Below are positions 56,064-64,000 of a DNA stretch of 64,000 nt, piece after piece (the first letter of the stretch is position 1; each line of letters starts with the position of its first letter). The notes below the pieces were generated by a model. The model was not told the DNA's origin, made no database searches, and saw nothing but the letters and a program-made list of their open reading frames with translations. The stretch is from Bacillus thuringiensis (GTDB lineage: Bacteria > Bacillota > Bacilli > Bacillales > Bacillaceae_G). The stretch is taken from contig NZ_JACYOF010000007.1 in the NCBI RefSeq assembly GCF_014932895.1, forward strand, positions 186,001 to 250,000. Direction: 5' to 3'. Position numbers and translations under genes: made by a program.

Positions 56064-56183
56064 TTATGTAGCGCCCTTCCGTTCAGACTTCAATATTGAA
56101 TATTGATATTCATCAATCCACCGCCCTTTTAGCAATTTAAAAACGATATATTCTGTAAAAATCACCCACAGAATTTTCTTCAT
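56064..56183 (-). CDS. Small protein, 39 aa
   Basis: MKKILWVIFTEYIVFKLLKG...YSILKSERKGAT with an excellent GGGAGGAAAAAG ribosome site. One short hydrophobic stretch (4-18) followed by a basic tail suggests a membrane-associated micropeptide. No family recognised; no neighbour in the same direction. Confidence 0.5.
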   Translation of the reverse strand: MKKILWVIFTEYIVFKLLKGRWIDEYQYSILKSERKGAT

Positions 56184-56436
56184 CTTTTTCCTCCCTCTCT
56201 TATTGCTTTTTCCCCTACATCAAAAAGAGATTGGACCATTTTTTTAAAAAGAGGTTCATTTCTTAGCGACAGTGTGGTTCTTTATGATCTATACAAATGT
56301 TTTCTTCTCTGATTTTATAATCAAGATTTTCTTTATACACATGCAGGATTCTCTCTCTCCAGTACCGAAACTTCAATAGGTCATACTCCACCATTTACCA
56401 AAATCTTTCTTACTATCACATTTTGGAGGTTAAAAC

Positions 56437-57819
56437 ATGATAAAAAAACGGAACATACAAAAATTAGCACTTTCCTTTACCCTACTCTTTTCTTTAGGAA
56501 TTTCATCTTTCCCGATTTCAACAGCTATTCATGCGGATACACAAGGAGAACAATCTACAGAAAAGAAACAAGTTTCTTTAACGGAGCGTACGACATTATT
56601 TTTTGAATATCTCCAGCAAGGTAAATATGCAGAGGCACTCCAGTTAACGTCTGCCGCTTTTCAGTCAAAATTCACTGCAAACACATTACAAAACTGGTGG
56701 ACACAAAGTGGCGGGAGCAGTATTAAAAGCATGGGAACGCCTGTAATAAAAGAGCGAAACTTAGTCCATCAGACGGTTGAAATTCCAGGAGCTATCGAAG
56801 GATCTACTATTCCACTACTCCTTAAATTCACGCCCGGCGGCAAAGTAGATGAAGTTGGAGTAAGAACACCCCAGAAATCTTATACCATCCCGCATCCTAG
56901 CTACGACCAACCTGATTCCTATCAAGAACGTGAAATCGTAATTGGAAATCCTACATACCCGTTACCAGCCACATTAACGATTCCGAAACATAAGCCTGAC
57001 GAAAAGGTGCCTGTTGTTGTTCTTGTACATGGTTCTGGTATGAGTGATCGTGATAGTACATTTATGGGAATAAAAATATTAAGAGATCTTGCGGCTGGTC
57101 TTTCTTCCAATGGAATCGCAGTGTTACGTTATGAGAAACGCTCCTTAGAACACAGTTTTAAAATGAGCGCAGAACCTGCTACATTAGACCGTGACACTAC
57201 AGATGATGCCATATATGCAGCAAAATCAGCAGCGCAGCAGGAAGGCATTGATGCGGATAACATTTTTATTCTCGGGCATAGCCAAGGCGGCGGTACGATG
57301 CCGCGTATACTAAGCAAAGCACCATCTTCACTTGTAAGAGGAGGTATTTTACTGGCACCACCTGCACGCCCTTTCACTGACATTCTCATTGATCAGTATC
57401 AATACCTTGGGGCACCAAAAGAAGTAATCGATGAACTAAAAAAACAGTTTGCTTTTATCCAAGATCCTACTTTTGATCCTGACCATCCACCAGCTGGCTA
57501 CAATTTTCCGTCTCCTCATTTTATGTATGATGTTTCTAGGTGGCGTCCAGTTGAGGAGGCAAAATCACGAAAAGAGCCTTTACTGATTCTGCAAGGGGAA
57601 CGGGATTATCAAGTAACGGTAAAAGATGAGTTTACCAGATGGCAAGAAGGGCTTTCAAACCGCAGTAATGTTCAGTTCAAAGAATACCCGAAATTGAATC
57701 ATTTCTTCACGGAGGGAGACGGGGGGTTAAGTCATCCTAGTGAATACGAAGTTCCTGCCAATGTTCCCGCGTACGTCATCCAGGACATCGTTACATGGGT
57801 CAATGAGACAAAGAAATAA
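56437..57819 (+). CDS. Secreted alpha/beta hydrolase with DUF3887 domain
   Basis: A 460-aa exported serine hydrolase. Signal peptide about 1-33 (TAIHA-DT), a DUF3887 domain (about 45-145; FFEYLQQGKYAEALQLTSAAFQSKF) and a dienelactone-hydrolase-like catalytic domain with oxyanion HGSGMSDRD, nucleophile GHSQGG (near 282), acid in QGERDYQV and His in LNHFF. The arrangement is that of B. cereus cell-surface hydrolases of unknown substrate. GGAGGTT ribosome site. Followed by its own terminator. Confidence 0.82.
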   Translation: MIKKRNIQKLALSFTLLFSLGISSFPISTAIHADTQGEQSTEKKQVSLTERTTLFFEYLQQGKYAEALQLTSAAFQSKFTANTLQNWWTQSGGSSIKSMGTPVIKERNLVHQTVEIPGAIEGSTIPLLLKFTPGGKVDEVGVRTPQKSYTIPHPSYDQPDSYQEREIVIGNPTYPLPATLTIPKHKPDEKVPVVVLVHGSGMSDRDSTFMGIKILRDLAAGLSSNGIAVLRYEKRSLEHSFKMSAEPATLDRDTTDDAIYAAKSAAQQEGIDADNIFILGHSQGGGTMPRILSKAPSSLVRGGILLAPPARPFTDILIDQYQYLGAPKEVIDELKKQFAFIQDPTFDPDHPPAGYNFPSPHFMYDVSRWRPVEEAKSRKEPLLILQGERDYQVTVKDEFTRWQEGLSNRSNVQFKEYPKLNHFFTEGDGGLSHPSEYEVPANVPAYVIQDIVTWVNETKK

Positions 57820-57829
57820 GAAAACAACA

Positions 57830-57868
57830 AAAGCCATCATGCAAATATTATTGGGTGATGGTTTTTTT
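57830..57868. terminator. Rho-independent terminator
   Basis: AAAAGCCATCA ... TGATGGTTTTTTT, 10 bp after the hydrolase stop. Confidence 0.8.
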
Positions 57869-58052
57869 GCTACTAATGATTTCATCTTAGTCATACAGAC
57901 ATATTCATTAGAGGCTATAGTTTGACGTAACTCCTTAAATTTAGATATGTAATAATACATATTATTTCGATTAGATATTATGATATACTCTCATTGTGAG
58001 CTGATACATAATTTCTTTAGATTGGAAAACTAAAACCTCATTTACCCAATTG

Positions 58053-58078
58053 GGGGGCGCCATATGGCGTCTTTTTTT
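58053..58078 (+). terminator. Terminator of a possible small RNA
   Basis: CGCCATATGGCG perfect hairpin with TTTTTTTT. A TATACT -10-like box lies at about 57981-57991 and no gene intervenes, so a transcript of roughly 80 nt is possible. Confidence 0.55.
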
Positions 58079-58174
58079 TATACTCTTGAGGTAAAAAACA
58101 GGACCGTAATATCATTGCTCAAAAAATTTGTATAATTTAATAAGATTTCCGCCCACTAACACCTTTTTTTGCGG

Positions 58175-58540
58175 CTATTTATTTGTTTCAATATAATAAT
58201 TTTTCATCTCGTATATACAATAGACAATGATAGCTAAACTCCAACTGACACCATAGTAATCATGTATGTAGAAGTCATATCCTGCCTTAATACCTTTCTC
58301 TATTACAACCAACGTAAATCCTAAAGCCATCCATTTGTTAATTTTCATCTTGATAAACGTTATAGATATAACTACTAGAAATAAAATATTTGTAAGGTAA
58401 TTTATCATAAGCTCATATTTTTGAATGTATAATGCCATTATACAAGCAACGATATTAGTCGCAATGCCAAAGGCAACCACCGCTCTCCAAATCCTGTCCG
58501 AAAGTCCCACTCCTGAGTCAGTCCCTTCCTTAATAAACAT
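58175..58540 (-). CDS. Small four-helix membrane protein, 121 aa
   Basis: Four hydrophobic segments (about 18-38, 44-64, 68-84, 95-110) separated by short charged loops; cytoplasmic N-terminus MFIKEGTDSGVGLSDRIWRAV. AAGGATG-type ribosome site. No family recognised. Stand-alone, on the edge of a long gene-poor stretch. Confidence 0.6.
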   Translation of the reverse strand: MFIKEGTDSGVGLSDRIWRAVVAFGIATNIVACIMALYIQKYELMINYLTNILFLVVISITFIKMKINKWMALGFTLVVIEKGIKAGYDFYIHDYYGVSWSLAIIVYCIYEMKNYYIETNK

Positions 58541-60121
58541 CCTTTTCCTTAATTCATTCCTACACCCTATTCAAGGTATGCTGTATTATCCTTGTCTGAT
58601 GAATATCTATTTATCTTTTCATATAGAGCAAACAGAATTTTCACTCATAATTTTTTCTTTATTAGGCAAACTATGTCTAAGCCGTTTGAACTAGCGGCTT
58701 CACTCTTCTGGTAATGGGGTAGCAATTTATTGTAATTGACTAACTCATTCATCCCACTGGCACTGGCAGGCGACAATATTGTTGTCTGCCATTTTTATGT
58801 ATACTTTTTCTGATTTCATTTCAAACCATATGTGTGCTGTACTGATTTTGAAAAGGACGGAATTTGATTTTTGAAAAAGTAAAAAAGATAAAGCTCTTTC
58901 TACTTTTGGTATAGGACTTTTTCTTTTCACATATACTATTTTTGAACCTGTTTACCAATACGTGTCCTATTGGTGTCTTGAATTCCTCCTAAGCACCTTT
59001 GTTATTTGGATTGGCACAGATCTTTAGTGAAAAATAATAAGCACATTTCCTTGTTATTCGTAGTTTTTATCCAGAATAAATTCCTTCTGAAAAGGGCGGC
59101 AGATACGACTGCATGCCCTTTTTGTTTACATCGCTGTTCTATATTCAATAAGGTAAATAAAAACTAAAAATGCAACATTACATATTCTTCTCCGTCCAGA
59201 ATATGTTAGAATTTCTTATGTTATTTATTTCATAATAGAATTATGGTTTTATATCTAATTCAGCAACGTGTGAGCTGTATACCAGAAGAAAAGACACCCG
59301 AAAGGTGTCTTTTCTTCTTTTAATCTAAAAAACATTTTTCTTTTTTAAAAAGATCCAATTTATCTCTCTAATCTAAATCCCTTATTTAAAGGCAATTTAA
59401 TTTTGGTACTAAAGAGTTTTCATCTATATCAACATGCTAATAGTTTCATTCCAAATCAAATTTCCAGCGCTATATTTGCTCTCTTAAAGATTTTTTGTCT
59501 TGTTCTTCATTTTGTCAAAATCCTCATATAGCTATACAAAAAATATATGTTATTATGATTTTAAGAAACTATGCGTTCCCTTAACCCTGTATCCGGCCCT
59601 GTATTTTTACAGGGTCTTTGTTTAATTAATTAACTTTTATTAGCTTTTTACCATAAGAATATCCTAATTACTCTTTTAAAACCAAATTGGGGCTATTATT
59701 AGATTTCTAGTTGTATATCGCATTAAAGATAATTAACACTATAAATATAGTGTTAATTATCTTAATTGAATATTAGTAATAGTAAGTATAAATATTATCA
59801 ATTTACTATATATTACATTTATGTAAAAATAGATGTATGGTAAGCTTTTTCAAAATCTTTCCCCTAATAAAGATTTGAATTAGCATTTCATGATTCTCCT
59901 TACTGTTAATATGCCTTGGAAAAGAACCCATTAGGGTTCTTTTTCTTCTCATTACATACTCAGCTATTACTTAATTTAACATACAAAAAGGACTGCCAAA
60001 TACTTGCAGTCCCCTTTGCACGTTAATATACACTTGTATTAATTGCTTAACCCTTTATTTTGTTAAGCATTGATACTAACTAAACATGCCATTATCATTT
60101 AGATATATAACACTTCAAAAT
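58541..60121. other. 1.6-kb gene-poor stretch with four terminator hairpins
   Basis: Hairpins followed by T-runs: 59089-59126 (AAAAGGGC...GCCCTTTTT), 59291-59318 (AAAAGACACC...GGTGTCTTTT), 59598-59620 (CCCTGTA...ACAGGG) and 59918-59945 (AAAAGAACC...GGGTTCTTTTT). No supported protein gene lies between them; a 61-codon minus-strand frame at 58745 has poor support. The spacing suggests short transcripts. Confidence 0.5.
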
Positions 60122-60670
60122 TTAGAAGTATACAATAACAAATCTTTCCCAACTTCCAGCTACATAACTATTAGCTGTTAATTCTCTACCACCATTTGCT
60201 GATATAAATCTACCATTACTTAGCGCTTGTAATACATATATTCTATTGTCTCCACCATTATATAAAATAAATTTTTCCCATGCCCCAATTGATGTACGAT
60301 CTGCTACTACTCTACCATTTGGCTCAAACGAAAGGTACTTCCCGTTACTTTTTGCTTTTAAAGCGTACGTATATAATTCCCCAGTCGGAATTAACTCAAA
60401 TTTCTCCCATTCATTAACTGCGTTACGATTAGCTATCACATTTCCCGATGGCTCAGCAGAAACATATTGTAAATTTGCTGCCTGTATAGCAACAGTCCAA
60501 CTTCCATTAAATAAATTCACACCTTTTAGTGAATCTGCATTTGATTGATTGGCTGCCAAGGCATCATTCGATGGTGTTATCATCAATATCATTAGAACCA
60601 TCGGCAACACCATTAGAACTAACTTTTTAAAGACTGTATTACCATTTGCATGAGTTATGAACCTCTTCAT
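60122..60670 (-). CDS. Secreted fascin-like beta-trefoil protein
   Basis: A 182-aa exported protein. Signal peptide about 1-40 (LVLMVLPMVLMILMITPSNDALAA), then three about 40-residue trefoil repeats of the fascin type: VAIQAANLQYVSAEPSGNVIANR, ALKAKSNGKYLSFEPNGRVVADR and VLQALSNGRFISANGGRELTANS, each ending W-E-K/R-F. Such domains bind sugars or proteins. Start at 60670 with GGGAGGA upstream. Could be an adhesin or insect-gut factor; no evidence beyond the fold. Confidence 0.75.
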   Translation of the reverse strand: MKRFITHANGNTVFKKLVLMVLPMVLMILMITPSNDALAANQSNADSLKGVNLFNGSWTVAIQAANLQYVSAEPSGNVIANRNAVNEWEKFELIPTGELYTYALKAKSNGKYLSFEPNGRVVADRTSIGAWEKFILYNGGDNRIYVLQALSNGRFISANGGRELTANSYVAGSWERFVIVYF

Positions 60671-60796
60671 TCCCATTCCTCCCTTAATATACATAAAGCT
60701 TATATACATCATACCAAATATGTAAAATATTGTAATAAAAGAGAGGGTTTATCAACAAATACCTTATTATTCTGTTTCTTTTTTCTCAAGTTTATA

Positions 60797-61099
60797 TCAC
60801 CTAAACATTGCTCTATTCTCAAACATATTTTTTAATGAATCTTTATACAAACTTAACCGCTTCACTAAACCTTTCTCTATGTCTAACATGTATTGTGGGT
60901 AATCCTCTTCTAAAACTTGAATCTTTTGAATATCTTTACCGTCATCTTTCGAGTTAGTAGACTTTTTATCCTGTTCAGTAGCTTTCGCTTTGCTTGGCTC
61001 TTCTGTCTTTGCTTCTTTATTTGGTGAATCTTGAACCGTAGCACAACCACCTAATAACATAACTGGAATCGCTAATGTGACTAATTTCTTTGATTTCAT
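60797..61099 (-). pseudogene. NDxxF-type lipoprotein, N-terminal part
   Basis: Lipobox LLGGC (Cys about 18), then a Lys/Glu/Ser-rich linker and IQVLEEDYPQYMLDIEKGLVKRLSLYKDSLKNM before an early stop. It matches the first half of the B. cereus NDxxF-motif lipoproteins; the second half lies upstream at 61113..61406, in the wrong order, as left by a deletion across a tandem duplication. Could still be exported. Confidence 0.6.
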
Positions 61100-61112
61100 T
61101 TCTCCTACCCCT

Positions 61113-61406
61113 TTAATAATCGTTGTTATTTTCTTGTTCACTTTCCTTTTTAGGATTTAGTCTGTGAATATGGAATTCACCTACTATAGCGTCTCCTGAA
61201 TTTCTTTCTATTTTCTTCTCTGCTTTCCGTTTTGTATCAGGAAACTCTTTGTCTATTTCATTAAAGATGGGTTGCCATGTACTCAATACGTCTATAATCA
61301 TATTATTGGCTTTGTCAAATCTCTCAGGTAGTTTATTATCAGGATATAACGTATTCTGCGCTCTCATACCAAAGTCTACAATGAGTTCTGAAGCTTCTCT
61401 TAAATA
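61113..61406 (-). pseudogene. NDxxF-type lipoprotein, C-terminal part
   Basis: [78 protein letters not shown] (read in pieces) corresponds to the conserved C-terminal half of the lipoprotein family. No start or signal peptide; fused upstream to CNNM sequence. Confidence 0.6.
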
Positions 61407-61428
61407 CACCTGCAATGGAAGGATTGGT

Positions 61429-61707
61429 ATTCCACTTATCAAATAAAGGATGTAAAAGTCTCTCAATAATTGGTTCACCTAATGCTCCTAGTCCCATTGC
61501 TGTAACTGTAATACCTAATTGACAAGCCAAGAAATATTCATCCAGGTTTGACGTCACTTTCTTAGCTGCCAAAGCACTCTTCTTTCCTTCTAATACAAAT
61601 TGATCAATCTTTGAACCTCTTACTTTTACAATAGCAAACTCAATTGCCACGAAAAATGCGGTACATGCGACTAAAACCGCTACCATTATTAAATTAAATA
61701 TGTCCAA
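61429..61707 (-). pseudogene. CNNM/HlyC-type transporter, N-terminal fragment
   Basis: TTG start behind AAGGGG, then [34 protein letters not shown] ... [34 protein letters not shown]. This is the first about 93 residues of a DUF21/CNNM Mg-efflux or haemolysin-like protein (normally over 400 aa). Homology stops where the lipoprotein fragment begins. Confidence 0.7.
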
Positions 61708-62150
61708 CTAATCCCCTTAGTTTCGTAAAAACTAAAGGATTCATCTCCTGATATATTTTCACTCTCCCTACTTACTATTGATTACCTACATGTAACATAA
61801 GACTGTTTACAATCTACATTCTCAAAATAATAAGAGGTACTCTAAGAAAATCGAGGTTATTTAGCCAACTATCCGAGTCAACGTCTGAGTCCAATACATA
61901 TCCACCGCCTAAATTAAAATATCTGTATGTTAGCATAGGTAATAAATTACAGTCAACACTTAAATTTCAAATACTTAGAAAGTGATATAAAGAACCTCCC
62001 TTCCATCGTTTTCTTCCTGTACTACCTAATATAGATAACACTATTTATAACCTAGAAACTCCAATAACATTAGGCCGTTACTTCTCTCTTTCATTCTGCG
62101 TATTTTTACTTCATATAATAAAATATTTTTTCAAAAATCACTTCATAAAA
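61708..62150. other. Intergenic; short unassigned frame
   Basis: A minus-strand 40-codon frame (MLTYRYFNLGGGYVLDSDVDSDSW...) near 61830-61950 looks protein-like but has no ribosome site; probably a remnant. Confidence 0.3.
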
Positions 62151-62185
62151 GAACGTAAGTTCGTGTATAATGGGAACGGACGTTC
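62151..62185 (+). promoter_or_regulatory. SOS promoter with two LexA boxes
   Basis: GAACGTAAGTTC (62151-62162) and GAACGGACGTTC (62174-62185) fit the Bacillus LexA box GAAC-N4-GTTC and flank the -10 TATAAT (62166-62171). Directly upstream of the UvrX-like gene. Confidence 0.88.
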
Positions 62186-62203
62186 TTGTTATTAGGAGGA
62201 ATT

Positions 62204-62800
62204 ATGATGTATGACTATTCAAATTTACCGAATAGAATCATTTTATGTGTTGATCTTCGAAGCTTCTATGCTTCAGTTAGTTGTATTAAATTGGGCTTAA
62301 ATCCGCTTCATACAAAATTAGCTGTAGTCGGTGATGTAAATAGAAACGGTTCAATTGTTCTAGCCGCTACTCCATCATTAAAAGCAATGGGTGTAAAGAA
62401 GATGGCAAGGCTATACGAGATTCCACGACAAAAAGATATCCTTATTGTGAATCCAATCATGGGAGCTTATATTAAGTGCTCCAATTACATAACAAAGTTA
62501 GCTCTACAATATGTCCCTATTGAAGACTTTCATCAATACAGCATCGATGAATTGTTCATGGACATTACGGATAGTATCCATGTATTCGCTGAAAATCCAT
62601 ATGAATTCGCTTTGCAGTTTAAACAAGAAATATATGAACATACACGGATTGAATGCACCATCGGTATTGCTCCTAATCCATTAATGAATAAGGTTGCTTT
62701 AGATATTAAAGCGAAGAAAAATAAAGATGGAATGCTTATTGGAAATACGAAGATGTACCTACAAAATTATGAAATATACGACTATAGAACTAGAAAATGA
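62204..62800 (+). pseudogene. UvrX/YqjW-like Y-family polymerase, truncated
   Basis: 198 residues match the first half of the UvrX subfamily of DNA polymerase IV/V (usual length over 400). Palm Asp in ILCVDLRSFYASVSC, the SIDELFMD catalytic Asp-Glu pair and ECTIGIAPNPLMNKVALDIKAKK are present. The sequence stops after ...NYEIYDYRTRK, losing thumb, little finger and beta-clamp tail. SOS-controlled. A second copy begins at 63751. Ribosome site TAGGAGGAATT. Confidence 0.8.
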
Positions 62801-63043
62801 TGACATAAATTTAAATGTTATGGTTTAAATTCATATTTTATAATTTCCACTTATACAAATGAACCCATAGTAAAAATAATGTATAAATAGGCATATGAAC
62901 AAGGTGCATCATCTAGTGATATATCATATTTTGTTGGTGTACGTATTGAAATTAGTTCATAGCGCTATTTCTACTTAGATTTAACGAACTGAAATATAGG
63001 AACGCATCGATGGGGTTTTAGTTTATAAACGGAGGTCATGAAA

Positions 63044-63361
63044 ATGAATACGTTTCAACAAGAACTACAAGCATTAAGCCTTAATGATTATCAGGCTGGA
63101 AATGTTGTGTATTGGGACCAGCAAAACCAATATCCATATTACAATATTAAAGATGATGCTCGTCGCTGTGGCGGTTGTGGTCGCTGTGGTGGTCGCTGTG
63201 GTGGTGGCGGATTTCGTTGCGGTGGATTCCGTTGCGGTGGATTCCGTTGTTTTGGTTGCTTCGGTTGCTTCGGTTGCTTTAATTGCGGTGGTTGCTTTAA
63301 TTGCGGTGGTTGCTCTAATTGTTTTGATGGCTTTGATGGTACTATTGTAACATTTGTATAA
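63044..63361 (+). CDS. Heterocycloanthracin/sonorensin-family bacteriocin precursor
   Basis: A 105-aa RiPP precursor. The leader (MNTFQQELQALSLNDYQAGNVVYWDQQ...YYNIKDDA, about 1-40) matches the TOMM leader of the B. anthracis/cereus heterocycloanthracin family. The core holds 15 Cys in CGG, RCGG, FRCGG and FGC/FNC repeats, the sites for thiazoline/thiazole formation, and ends FDGFDGTIVTFV. Modification enzymes are usually encoded elsewhere in this family, and none are in the window. Start at 63044 with GGAGG 8 nt upstream; ATG at 63038 is too close. Confidence 0.87.
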   Translation: MNTFQQELQALSLNDYQAGNVVYWDQQNQYPYYNIKDDARRCGGCGRCGGRCGGGGFRCGGFRCGGFRCFGCFGCFGCFNCGGCFNCGGCSNCFDGFDGTIVTFV

Positions 63362-63692
63362 AGTTTGATTAGACCTGTTTTAAAAATCCCTATTTAGTGA
63401 GAACTGAAAAGAAATCATTTTGAAAAAAATTTGAACAAAAACGGAGTAATTATTGTCGATTAGTGTACAAATTTTACAAAAAATCCGATTGAAAGTTTTC
63501 AAGAAACTTGCTACAGCAATATTTTCTTCCCCCCTCATGGTACGACTTTCTTTTAAATCTACAATAAGCGCAAACTTTCACCATAGATTTCAATTCCTCC
63601 ATATCTATTTTGGGTTCAAATCATTAATAAATCACACATTTCCTTCCTTTGTTATAAAATTTTCTATTATATTTCAAATCCCCTTTATAAAA
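63362..63692. other. Intergenic
   Basis: No supported gene; a 101-codon plus-strand frame from 63453 crosses the SOS promoter and has no ribosome site. Confidence 0.4.
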
Positions 63693-63727
63693 GAACGTAA
63701 GTTCGTGTATAATAAGAACAAACGTTC
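63693..63727 (+). promoter_or_regulatory. SOS promoter with two LexA boxes (second copy)
   Basis: GAACGTAAGTTC (63693-63704), -10 TATAAT (63708-63713) and GAACAAACGTTC (63716-63727), the same layout as at 62151. Confidence 0.88.
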
Positions 63728-63750
63728 TTTTGTTTTAGGGAGGAATCAAA

Positions 63751-64000
63751 GTGTATGACCATTCAATCCTACCGAATAGGATCATCTTATGTGTTGATTT
63801 ACGAAGCTTTTACGCTTCGGTAAGTTGCATCAAAATGGGATTAGACCCACTTCATACAAAATTAGCTGTAGTTGGTGATATAAATAGAAACGGTTCAATT
63901 GTTCTAGCCGCAACTCCACCATTAAAAGCAATGGGTGTAAAGAAAATGGCAAGACTATACGAGATTCCACGACAAAAAGATATCCTTATTGTGAATCCAA
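63751..64000 (+). CDS. UvrX/YqjW-like Y-family polymerase (runs off the window)
   Basis: From GTG with GGGAGGAA upstream: VYDHSILPNRIILCVDLRSFYASVSCIKMGLDPLH..., about 90% identical to the truncated copy at 62204 over the 83 visible codons. It is an SOS-induced translesion polymerase of UvrX type. Whether it is full length cannot be seen. Confidence 0.85.
   Translation, partial: MYDHSILPNRIILCVDLRSFYASVSCIKMGLDPLHTKLAVVGDINRNGSIVLAATPPLKAMGVKKMARLYEIPRQKDILIVNP

Noticed and set aside
63084-63350. Val/Ala-rich 88-codon frame overlapping the bacteriocin
   Set aside because: Shadow of the Cys/Gly repeats in another frame; no ribosome site.
1-64000. CRISPR arrays, rRNA and tRNA genes
   Set aside because: No regularly spaced repeats and no complete tRNA or rRNA segments were seen on either strand.

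Overview
The window reads as low-GC Firmicute DNA from the Bacillus cereus group (B. cereus / B. thuringiensis type). The signs are AGGAGG-type ribosome binding sites, a Spo0E-like phosphatase, FosB (bacillithiol-dependent), a heterocycloanthracin-type bacteriocin precursor, IS231 and IS6-family elements, and many typical orphan proteins. It looks like an accessory stretch of chromosome or a large plasmid. Single genes with their own promoters are separated by IS scars, palindromes and decayed genes.

Layout. 1-16 kb: aminoglycoside nucleotidyltransferase, decayed DUF2306 gene, FtsX-type ABC exporter, DJ-1/isonitrile-hydratase-like enzyme, FosB-like paralogue that has lost two metal ligands, EamA exporter divergent from a MocR regulator, DUF1349 protein, cytidine deaminase, LysR divergent from a PhzG/PdxH-like oxidase. 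16-32 kb: LysR divergent from a short-chain dehydrogenase, integrase fragment, intact fosB, GNAT enzymes, class C/D sortase pseudogene, agmatine deiminase, GrpB, orphan dltB with a dltC stub, TetR-GNAT pair, spo0E-like gene, SH3b and IS pseudogenes. 32.9-38.1 kb: a tight operon (RpiR regulator, M20 desuccinylase, GNAT succinyltransferase, N-succinylamino acid racemase, YkvI transporter) matching the known D- to L-amino acid conversion pathway. 38-48 kb: MFS efflux pump, lipoprotein, truncated peptidase-G2 protein, secreted DUF6973 protein, IS3 scar, alpha/beta hydrolase with macrolide-type glycosyltransferase, complete IS231. 48.4-54.4 kb: an operon-like set of threonine-kinase homologue, AlaX editing protein, cysteine-synthase-like enzyme, MalY/PatB enzyme and EamA exporter. 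This suggests synthesis, detoxification and export of an unusual amino acid. 55-64 kb: secreted proteins, a hairpin-rich gene desert, mosaic lipoprotein/CNNM fragments, and a heterocycloanthracin precursor between two SOS-controlled UvrX-like polymerase copies.

Cross-cutting signals. (1) Seven near-identical MerR-type promoters (19-bp spacer filled by a CTTCACAC/GTGTGAAG dyad) lie upstream of defence or modification genes, and no MerR gene is in the window. (2) A 386-bp IS605-like element with a conserved RNA-like fold is present twice almost identically, once diverged and once as a fragment. (3) Palindromes look like two IS231 ends joined tip to tip. (4) A perfect 54-bp palindrome lies just upstream of rpiR. 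All functional calls come from reading the sequence and recalled family motifs; no database search was run.
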